This document shows positions 28,101 to 40,000 of a DNA stretch of 64,000 nt, piece by piece (position 1 is the stretch's first letter; every line of letters starts with the position of its first letter). Made by a program: the position numbers and the translations under genes. Below the pieces are notes generated by a model that saw nothing but the letters and a program-made list of their open reading frames with translations, was not told the origin of the DNA and made no database searches. Source of the DNA: Schistosoma haematobium (taxonomy: Eukaryota; Platyhelminthes; Trematoda; Strigeidida; Schistosomatidae); assembly GCF_000699445.3 (NCBI RefSeq), contig NC_067202.1, positions 6,930,458-6,994,457 of the forward strand, given 5' to 3'.

Positions 28101-31100
28101 GCACTTACAGCCCACATGTGTTTTCTATTTTCTATATTATATCATTTATTATGCTGATTCAATGAACCAACCAGTATGGCATCTAACTCACAATATATTT
28201 CATCTCTTATCTTTATTTATGATTCGGGTATTTTGAATTTTGTTTTTTTTTTTAAATATATGGACCAAAATTCTTCTTCGTTTTTAATGGAAAATCAATC
28301 TTGTTTTAATTACAGCCAACTCTGATTAGCGACGACAGTTCATCATCACCTGGAGTCCATAAAAATGCATTGAAATCAAATACTACTAATAATAATATTA
28401 GTAGTAATACATTTTTATCTAAAAATATTCGTAAAATCTGTTTAGCCACTAAACCGGCACCAATAATCAAATCACAATTTGAAGGTAAGTTGTTACTATT
28501 GTTTCTCTTTCATAGCTTGAAGTGACTTTTTGGCATTGAATTATTGTATACTACTGATTTACTTGGAATTAAAAGAACTAACAAACATCTAGGTCAATCT
28601 GCTGTAAACAACATAACACCTGGGATATATATAGATATATCGGTTCAAGTTGCCAGTTCATATCACTACACCAAGATGAATTTACCAAAACAAGTTTCAG
28701 AGTACTAGTAGACGTAGAAGGAATACTAGTAATCATAGAAAAGATTAGACATAGATGATACGACTGACGAAGAAAGAATGAACCCGCAGAATAAAAAGTG
28801 TAAAATAATTTCAAAGTTCCAGATCCCAAGGCAAATAAAGGGTGAGTACATCTAAAAAGTTATTATCGATTGCAAGGTACGTCATCTAACATCCGTAGTC
28901 ATTCGTTACGATAATTAAATTCATCTCAATCAGGGATAAACTGCAATTCTGTATGCATGTTACTTTGAACTATGAATCGTTTCCAAATGAAAGCTATTGT
29001 TATGATACACATATTTACTTATTTAAATATCGGTGCGAAGGAGTACCAAAATATATATGCCACACAAAAGGTAGTTGTCATTAAATTTGTGTATGGTTTG
29101 CGATACTATCTGTGTGCCCCAAACAGAAGCAGATGTCTTTCGCGGATTACCGTTTCCCGAGCCTTGGACCTAGAAATCTAATCCACAAGGCAGTGGATCA
29201 ACGTTAGGATATACGGTCCCATGATAAACAGTAACCGACAGTAGTTCATGTGCCAATTATCCCCTCAGGATCTCGAAACTCATGTATACCACAAGTTTGG
29301 GATCCGTGTTTTTGAATAATCTTAGATGGATCCTCCGTACTCACAAACCGGGTTTAAGCGCCGGACAGTCTCTTTCTATCCTCTAACTTTTGTACACAAC
29401 ACCCCTTCTCAAGAAGGCAGTGAATAGAAATTTCCCGCATGTGGCTATATACGCGTGGCCATGTAAGAGCATTTGGAGAGGAATAGTGGACTCTCACCAC
29501 CACCGTCTCTACGAGGGCATTTTGGGGTATGATACACCTACACAGTTATTATATGTGAAAATTATACACAGTTGCCTAAACAAATCTAGGTGAATCCGGA
29601 TGTATACATATAAGCGAACAATCGATAATGTATAAATGCCTATATATTTTACACTAAGTCTTCAATATTAGTGAAGGCGTTAGAGAATGAAACGATGTAT
29701 TACAAACCTTATTATTATTTATTTATTTATTTAAACACATAAACATCGGTACAAGGAGGCACCAAATACATATGCGCCACATAAATCATTCGATTTGTGT
29801 GAGGGCTGGGATACTTCCCGGGTGCCCAAACCGAAGCAGGTGGTTTACTTAGGGGCCACACTCCGAGCCTTGGACCTGAAGGTCTGACCCACAAGGCAAT
29901 GGAGCATCGTGAGCAGATGCAGTCCCATGGTAGCCGGTTACCAACGATTGGTTCATACGCCATTTGTTCCTTCAGGATACTGGAGCCCATGTGCACCATT
30001 GGTTTGGAATCCGGTTAAAGCGCCGGACATTCGCTTTTCGTCCTCTCAATTTCTTAAACAACACCCCCGTGGTGCGAGAAGGCAGTGAGTAGGACTTCCC
30101 TGGCTGTTTGTTATTGTGTTTCTACTAAGTCGTTTAGTAAAATTAGGCAGCACTTAGGTTGTAAATTACAGGTATAGCATCATCGTTTATTTATTTAGTA
30201 GTGATTGTTGTCAGGCTTTTTCTACTGATATGTGACGTGTCCGAATAGTGATTATTTGAGAATATCCGATCAATATTATATATATATATATCGAACAGAG
30301 TCGAATCCTACAACAGCTACTTTACTTTACGACGTTGGAAAGTTTGACTATCCTTTTTACGTAAAAGTATGACTCGAAGATGAGTATCTTAGTCAGTTCA
30401 TAGTTAAATATAGAATTATCCATTAACCACAGTGTTATCATTATCCAATTAGATCAATATCGACTTTTTTTTACCAATTTTAGAGTATCTTCTCTAAAAG
30501 TCTTTGAATCGACGTGTGTACATAAACTAATTTGAGCAGTAAATTTTTTTTCCATATCTTCTACTCTTTCTTTTTGACTGGTCGTCTAGAAAATAGTCAG
30601 ACAGTCATTGTCTTGGAGTGTAAATATATAAAGTATCAGTTATTCACAAAAATAATATATAACCATATATAATTGGTACCTAATACTTAAAAAACTATTT
30701 TTTTTCCGGTTATTTGTATATTTTTCTAATACTTATAAATCTTCCCTTGTCTAGGTAGATCCAACTTTCGTCTAGGTACATTATCGCATATTTTACAACA
30801 TTGTTTATCCGGTTATCAAGAACTTACCGATTGGCCAACTATCCCACCAGATCCATGGTCACGTGTTATCGCAACACCTCTTCAATCAACCGCTACTTCG
30901 AATGATAGTGAATCTTCTGAAATGAATTCACCTAAATCATCTGTTCTACATGTTAAACATCGGATAGATGAAAAAAAGAAAGATCGTTTTGGAAATATTT
31001 CCTTAAATGAGTTCTTCTCAGAAACAGAAGATGATGATGATGAGGAGGAGGAGGAGGAAGAGGAGAATGAAAAGGAAATGAATGGATTAATTGATGAAAG

Positions 31101-34100
31101 ACAAGAAGGAAATAAAAAAGCTAAACGTACATTGTCAGTAAGTTGTAATTTTTTTTGTATTGATGAACAATTAATACAATAATATTCTATAGTTTATATT
31201 CGGATTGATTTTGGCTAGTTGATATTTAGAAAATTAAGAAGCATGGTAGACAAATGATTTGTTTGCGTATGGGTCTCCTTAATAGCAGTACACATCCATA
31301 GTTATAAACTAAAACGAAATATCTTCTTAATTCATTTCCTTTTAAATCGTTTTTCTTGTCTACCTGTGAATATTTAAGGAAATATTAAGATTCCATACAG
31401 ATCAGATGATTACTTTGTTATAGTTTCCAAGTGCTACTCACAGTGTGCACAACTAAGAGTTGATATATAAGAGAAATAAATCTTTGAGAGTTATCGGTAG
31501 TCGAAAAGAGACTCTGCTTTTCTTAGGTTTTGCTCTAATTGTAACTTATTAGCGTACATGAGATTTTAAAGGAATTAACCCAATTTCAAAGTCTGAGCCG
31601 TTACTCATACTGCTGTTCGAACAGAAACTAACATAGTTACTACAGATCGACCATTGATTAGTGACCACTCACTTGTAGAAAAAAGATATAAATGTCTTGA
31701 TTTTTTATTATTATTTAACTGATGTCCATAGTCTTTGATGAAAACTATCTTGAAAAATAGATTATTAATGTACAGAAAACCACCCATCTCATTAAATGCT
31801 TCCTATGATCATTAGTGAAACACCATCATAAGGAATGGATCTCTATAGAAACACTGGACAAGATCAAAGAAAGGAAGAACAAGAAGGCAGCAATTAACAA
31901 CAGCCGAACACGAGCTGAGAAAGTCCAAGCACAAGCTGAATACATAGAAGCAAACAAACAAGTGAAGAGGAGCATTAGAGCCGACAAGAAGAAATACGTG
32001 GAAGAACTAGCAACGACGGCAGAAAAAGCTGCTAGAGAAGGAAATATGAAACAGCTTTACGATACAACGAAAAAACTAGCAGGGAAATACAGTAAACCAG
32101 AGAGACCGGTCAAAGACAAAGAAGGCAAGCCAATCACCGAAATTTAACAACAGAGTAACAGATGGGCGGAATACTTCGAGGAACTCCTGAATAGGCCGGC
32201 TCCAATGAATCCACCGGACATCGAAGCAGCACACATAGATCTTCCTATAGATGTCAACCCACCAACGACGGAAGAAATTAGAATGGCCGTCAGACAAATC
32301 AAGAATGGGAAAGCAGCAGGACCCGACAACATACCAGCTGAAGCACTGAAATCAGACATCGAAGCAACCACAAGCATGCTATACCTTCTATTCAAAAAGA
32401 TTTGGGAGGAGGAACAAGTGCCGATGGACTGGAAAGAAGGACACCTCGTCAAGATTCCAAAGAAAGGAGATCTGAGCAAATGTGAAAACTACAGAGGCAT
32501 TACACTACTGTCAATACCAGGGAAAGTCTTCAACAGAGTGTTGCTAAACCAGATGAAGGATGCAGTAGACGCCCAACTTCGAGATCAACAAGCTGGATTC
32601 CGTAAGGATCGGTCGTGCACAGACCAAATTGCAACACTACGGATCATCGTCGAACAATCAGTTGAGTGGAACTCATCACTATACATCAACTTCATTGATT
32701 ATGAAAAGGCATTCGACAGTGTAGATAGGAGGACATTATGGAAACTTCTTCGACACTACGGAGTTCCTGAGAAGATTGTCAATATTATCCGGAACTCATA
32801 CGACGGACTACAGTGCAAAGTAGTGCATGGAGGACAGCTGACAGATGCATTCCAAGTAAGGACTGGAGTCAGACAAGGCTGTTTACTCTCTCCCTTCCTC
32901 TTTCTTCTGGTGGTCGACTGGACTATGAAGACCTCGACATCTGAAAGGAAACATGGAATACAATGGACAACTCAGAACCAATTAGACGATTTGGACTTCG
33001 CAGACGACCTAGCCCTCCTATCACGTACACACGAACAGATGCAGATGAAGACAGCCAGTGTAGCAGCAGTCTCTGCATCAGTAGGCCTCAGCATACACAA
33101 AGGGAAAACCAAGGTCCTCAAATTCAAAGCGGAAAACAGCAATCCAATCACTCTTGATGGCGAAACTCTGGAAGATGTAGAGTCCTTCACATACCTAGGA
33201 AGCATCATCGATGAACAAGGAGGTTCAGATGCAGACGTAAATGCGAGGATCGGCAAAGCAAGGGTCGCATTCCTACAATTGAAGAACATATGGAACTCAA
33301 AACAACTTTCAACCAATATCAAAGTGAGAATCTTCAATACGAACGTCAAGGCAGTTTTACTGTATGGAGCTAAAACTTGGAGAACTACAACAACCACCAT
33401 CAAGAAGATACAAGTATTTATAAATAGCTGCCTCCGCAAGATACTCAACATCCACTGGCCGGATACCATCAGCAATAGCCTTCTGTGGGAGAGAACAAAC
33501 CAACTTCCAGCTGAAGAGGAAATTAGGAAAAGACGATGGAAATGGATAGGACATACATTACGCAAATCGTCAAACTGCATCACGAGGCAAGCCCTAACTT
33601 GGAATCCTGAAGGGAAGCGAAAAAGAGGAAGGCCAAAGAACACATTGCATCGGATTATAGAAGCAGATATGAAAACGATGAATTACAACTGGACGGAGCT
33701 AGAAAGGATTGCCCAGGACAGGGTTGGATGGAGAATGCTGGTGAGCGGCCTATGCTCCTTCACGAGGAGTAACAGGCGTAAGTAAGTATGATCATTAGTG
33801 TCAAGAGTTTGTGGAGACGAAACGCTACCATCTCCACAAACCCCTTGGACTGATAATAATAATAATAACAATAATATGCTCACTGATGGCTCATTTTAAG
33901 AACTAATTTTCTGACCTTTAGTAAGAAATAGTGACCATTGGTGTTCAACCATTTCGGCTGTCTCACTCTTGAAATATTTGATTATCATTATTGTGACAAC
34001 TTTTTTTAGTGAAACCTAAACTTTCGCAGTTATTAGTATAGTAATAGTTATTATTCTGAATTTTTTTCTGTCAGTCATTCTATGGGAGTGGAAATACTTC

Positions 34101-34667
34101 CAGCGATGGTGATGACAACGACGAGTATACTAGCGATGAAGATCAATTTAAAAAGAATGAAGAAGCGACCGATAAAGATGATCATTATGATAGTGAATCA
34201 GATTCCGATTTTGACATAGAATACTTGCTTCGATCGAAACAACAGTTGTCTACAGTACAAAACCATAGTATTAAAGAACAATCATCCAGTTCATCTAATA
34301 TATCCGAATCTCAATCATCATCACTATTAACAACTGGTGTTCCCGCTCCTGTTACCATTACTACTCTTAATGACACCATTACTTCCGAGTCATTGAAGGA
34401 AGATTCATTCACTGGAGAAAAGTTTATCCATGATATTAATGAATTACAAATTTCAATGAAACAAGATTTAAACAGTTGGCTAAACGCTCAATCATCATCA
34501 TCGTCCAATGAATCTGTTCATGATGCTGTGATAAAAGAGGATATTGAAAAACTTACTGAACAATCATTAGTAAGTTGTAATTATTTACATTTTACATTCA
34601 ACCATATAAACCTTTTGTTGTCCTTCTCTAAATTATGCATTCTCTTTAATATATCGTAAATGTCTGG

Positions 34668-34747
<80 letters not shown>

Positions 34748-36952
34748 TAAATAAATCGTCCAAAAGTTACCTTTGCTATTCCTCCGTATAACTAACTAAC
34801 TAACTAACCGTGTTGTTCAAAAAGTAAAAAGTGAAGATGGGTATAAGACAAGTATTATCAATGTGAATAGATAATGTTCACACAATTAAATTAAAGTCAG
34901 ACATGTCTTTCTTTGGACTTTAACTCAATGATATGAGAATTTTAAACACTTAATGTGTAAGGCTTAAAACTATAACATAAATGTGTGAGTTCTGAATAAT
35001 AAAACGAAAGAGCTATCAAGTGGCTCTCGGTTTACCAACTAAAGTTAGTAGTGATACTAGCGGTGAAATGTTTATTTATTAAAGAGTTGAATTTATGAGA
35101 TATTTTGCCAGTGTGTAAACTTTCGACTAGTATATTTACTACCAGTGACAGCACCAAACTTATGGTCAGCCTAGGCACAATTATACTTAATAATTTCAAA
35201 ATAAGTTCCATTGCACGAATTATTTTCGTCGCTTTGGCAAATAGACTATATTATTTCATCATGTTTCGGTTACCGTGAAATCTTATTTGGCTTCATATAA
35301 CCTTGTTAGTAATTATCAGTGTAGGTTGTATTCATCACGAATTGACGTCAATCACGGTACCGTTGCAAGGCAGGGATCACTGAACAGCTGTTTCATCCTA
35401 GTGTGGACCCCTCAGTAGTGGGAACCTACTATCTGTGATGAATAAAACTTGCGCATCTAATCAATCTCAACAAAAAATCTTTTAATTAGTGAATGGCATT
35501 GAGATGCTCCTGAAGTTCCAGTGATAAGTCATGACTGGTAGGTTTCAAACATTTCGGTCACTGAAACATTTGTCACCAATGGTATCGAATGATCTTTACT
35601 CCATATCGCAAATTTATTCAAATCGTTACGTCCCACAACCACCCATTATGCGTATATAACCTTAAGCGACAAATACATAGCAAGGACAGGGAAGACTGAT
35701 ACTCTATGCCTAACGGTCAGCCCATTACTAACTAGCTCCTAACAAAAAGGGACAACGCAAGACCAATGTCCACCAGTCCAAGTTATTATATTTCAGACAC
35801 TCATTTCTATAAACACAAGACCACGGGCTATTTGAATAGCAGTATTAACACGGAACAACAACATTGATGATGGGAAAACGGAATACTCGATACACAATTA
35901 ATCAGTTATAGTTTATGTGTGGAAAACACCATAGCAACAAGTTTCAGTTCAAATGAAAGCTCAGAACTAGGATAATAAGAAAACAATAAAACCAAAATAC
36001 TTGGTAAAAATGTTATATATATGATCGTAAAAAGTAGCCTCGGATGTTTTCTTACCTCAGAGGTAAATCGTCTCTTATAATAGATATTATACTATCAGAC
36101 GCCGACCCAGCTGTTCTAATGATTAATGATTCACCGTGAGATCTGAAGGTATGAGTTACAAGACTGAGTTTAGTCATAGTTAGTCATTCCTGTATGGAAC
36201 TTTTAATTATGATAAATATCCTACCTGTATTTGTTCTTTATCATAATTTGTATGTATGTCTAATTGTTTCATAGTGGTTGATGCTCCTCGGTGAGTTGAA
36301 TCGGCACATCAACCATAATTAACGCGGAGCCTGACACAAATGCGCGTTAGCTCAACGTACCATACCAAATCTACGTGTTCAGATATAATTGATAAAATAA
36401 ATTCCAAAGGAGTTGAAATAATGCAGTGTTAATAATTGCAAGAAAGATTAAACAGTTAGAACAACATTCGAAAAGGCTGAATAAAATGGTGTGAATGAAA
36501 GATTACTCTAATTCAAGATTCAGCGAATGATAAAGCATTAATTCATCTGTGCCATCGTAATCGATTGTAAACTGTAGAAGGTTACTTCCTCAATTTCGAC
36601 TTGAAAATGTGATGACTCATTAATCGTGTTTTTTCATAGTAGGCTAATTCTTTTAGTATCGCTATGTGTATTTTAAATGAGTGTAAGTCAATAAAACCAT
36701 GTCATTTAGCATCTTCAAACGCTTATCGTAGTTATCGTGCGAGTGCCATTCAAGTAGTCGGTATTCACCAACATGGCTCAGATCAACAGTCATAGACTGA
36801 TTTCATGTTTTTGGTTTGCCTACTTTTTTATTTCTACTAACTTATTCCTAATCGAGCTAATATCATCTGTTTAGGCAATCGGTGCTTGGGCATACCTAAT
36901 GCATGTTGCATTCTGCAAATGGTCTAATAATTAACTATGTCAAACTTTGAAC

Positions 36953-37012
<60 letters not shown>

Positions 37013-40000
37013 CTTTTCTTGCATTCTAGGTAAATACAAGTGATTCTAAGCTCAACTGTGATCAGCCAAGTTCAAATTTCACATCTGATGACTTGGTTCA
37101 TACGCAGTCAAATTTTAAAGGTATCATTTTTAAACCAATTTAATGACATAGTAATATAGGACGGTTGCGTTACAATAACTAATCTCATTGTTGAATATAA
37201 TTAATGAACATGTGAGTTGTATATATACAGATGAAATTGATTTGATGGAAAGACTTTGCAGCTGAGGAGACTGATTTTGTGCCCACCTACAATCATGCTA
37301 TAACTTGACAGCATGACGTTCATGTCTGGCACGGCACTAAACAGTGCGATAACTGGATTTCATTCCAATTGTTTACGTTTCTCACTGCAATCAATTCGTA
37401 ATATAATGCAGTAACCGTTGAATCTCAACAGTTATAACTATGGCTCTCCTGTTAGAGCTAAACTTTACCGGTTATGACTGTTCATCGAGAATTCCAGGGA
37501 ACTCAATGAAAAAGGAGAATATTACTAGTGTGAACATTGTTTTCAATGAGAAGTTTTATAAAAATCAGTTTCCAAATAGATGTACTCTAACTGATGTTAT
37601 TCTATGACGAATATCACTTACCACAATAGAACGAAACGGCCGTCCATTGCTTCCAGGTTTTCAATGATGATGTAACATAAATCGCTTCATGATCTCAATC
37701 AAAAACTCAATAACCTCCACAACCTCATGCTGATAATTTTTACAGTTGAACTCACAAGTCAATCTAAGCTAGACCATTATTGAAAACCTGGAATCATCGG
37801 ACGGCCGTTTCGCCCAAGAACGGAACTCCTCAGCAGTGTGCACCCACGATCTCGCACTCAGGAAAAACTCGAACCCAGGACCCATACTGATAAAAATAAT
37901 TTTCACAATATTCTATCAGAGATTCTTTCAATAAATAAATTATTTTGGGGCTCAATGGGTATATTTAAATGGTAAAAGGAAAAATAATATATTTATTACT
38001 ACATATATAGATATACAACTCTGTCTTACATTAAGAATTGAAATGAATTGTAAGTTGTAATTTTTCCATTTTAGATACTTGTGAAGTAAGTAATAACGAA
38101 GCCAAGGATTCATCGAATATCTGTGATCCTTCACTACAACATTCAAATGATGATTGTGTTAATTTTCCGTTACAGGTAATTTGTTCTTTGTTTTAATGTT
38201 ATTGTATGCTCTTTTTTATGGATTCTTTTCTCTGAGCTGGATGGTTTGGTCGTGAAGCTCTCATCATTCTTCTGAACGACATCATCAACACAAACTTCAG
38301 GTAGAAGTTTATAGATTACGAACTATGCCTTTTCAAAATAAATACTTTTCAAAAACGGAGATCCATTGTTATTTATTGACAAGAATATAAAACTTACACC
38401 TCTTAAAGCATAAATAACTTTTGTAGAAAAGAAAACACTTTATATGAACATTAATTTCAAAGGTTATATAGCTACAGACGTCCTGAAGAGGAGATTATCC
38501 GACTCTCTCAATAGGACGTTCTTTCCAGCCACTTTTCAAATAATGTTCTCCATCCGGTTAATGTTTAGTAACAATCTAAAGGATAAAAAATCTCATTTAA
38601 CCAATTTCATGTGCGTCCATCAGCTTATCTGTTCCTGTGGAGCCAGGTATATAGGTCGTTCGATGCATATTTTATCCAAAAGAATTCGAGAACACTATCT
38701 AGCTTGGCTTAAAAGAGGTGGAGCAACTTGTCAACACAGATTGCTCAATCAAAGCGGATTCTGCGTTTAAAGTCATCCATGAGGTAAATATAAGTTTGAC
38801 AAAGGTAGTCATATTCCATCTTCTTAGCATTGCTAAAGCATTAGCTATACATCTGGAAAAACCAGAATTATGTGTCCAAAAGAAGTTGATACAACCACTT
38901 TTTGTACCATTGTCTTAATCTTCGATGATTTCCTTTCTTATTCATACTTTTCTTCTTTCACAGTCATCTGCTTCCTCTTCTATCTCCTCTATAAACTTTC
39001 TATCTCCAACTGATTTGTTTCTGTTTCGATGATCCTCTGGATTACGGTTTATCTCAATCTCAACATTTGTCTTATCATGATGAGCCTTCCTTTCCCAATT
39101 ATGATTTCCATAATTATCTTCATGATGATTATTAAAGCTCTCAACAGCGGAATTATTATTATTTCGTTATCTATGCCCTCGAAACCCCAAATTCTTAGCA
39201 TTTATGTATTGGGGGATATGATTAGTTTTCGCTTTCGACTAATAAGGACCCAGCTGTTTTTATGTAAGGGTTTACTCTAAACCTGTGTATTATTCTGTTT
39301 CTCACTAGAGTATGTGTTAAGAAATTGTAACATTTTTAATGAGTGAACTAGACAATATGTAATATTCGATTCGGTTGACGAATCTCAAAAAGGACAAAAC
39401 GCCCATCCTGGATTCCACTACTAGCTACCATCCATTTCTGCTTATTCGACAAAATGTTTGTAAATTTGATTTCACACTTCATGACTCATCTACAAGTTAT
39501 ATTTCTTCATCTAAATAGTCTACCCAATTAAGAAACAAACTCAGGTTACAGAAACTTTTAAATATTCTTCATTTATAACAATACACTTTTCCTATCTCAG
39601 TTCTCATTGTTTGAAATATTCCTAAAATTCCTCGTATGTTGAACTCGTTTCACATTTTTATGTAACCGTGTATACAGAAGATTTTCCCAAGATTTGAACA
39701 TCAGCGATCTTCTAAATAGTAAGTCAGATATTGGAAAGTATAGCATACTTTTATAATTACATGAGGTTTATGGTTGTGCTAACCCGTGCATCACTCTTAG
39801 AGTTCCTTCCTTAAAGAAAACTCTTTGGCGAGATTAGAATTTTCAGATGAGCATTAAGCTATCGTAAGGTAGTAACCTTGAGTCAACTCAATTAATTATC
39901 AAGTGTGAACGACTAGGATTTAGGCTTAGAAGTTACGACCAGGAGTTTTCATCATAAAACAACATCAGTTATAATGCGGAAATCTAAGAGGAACTATCTA

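Noticed and set aside
28580..28840. Possible old RTE family 2 3' UTR copy in intron 15
   Set aside because: Only short similar words (GGTTCAAGTTGCCAGTTCAT) occur, without collinear blocks long enough to support a call.
32972..33643. 223-codon minus-strand frame inside the RTE element
   Set aside because: It is the antisense shadow of the RT reading frame at 31815-33785, which has all the recognisable motifs.
34581..34763. Minus-strand open frame with a long isoleucine run
   Set aside because: It is only the translation of the (ATA)n microsatellite at 34673-34750.
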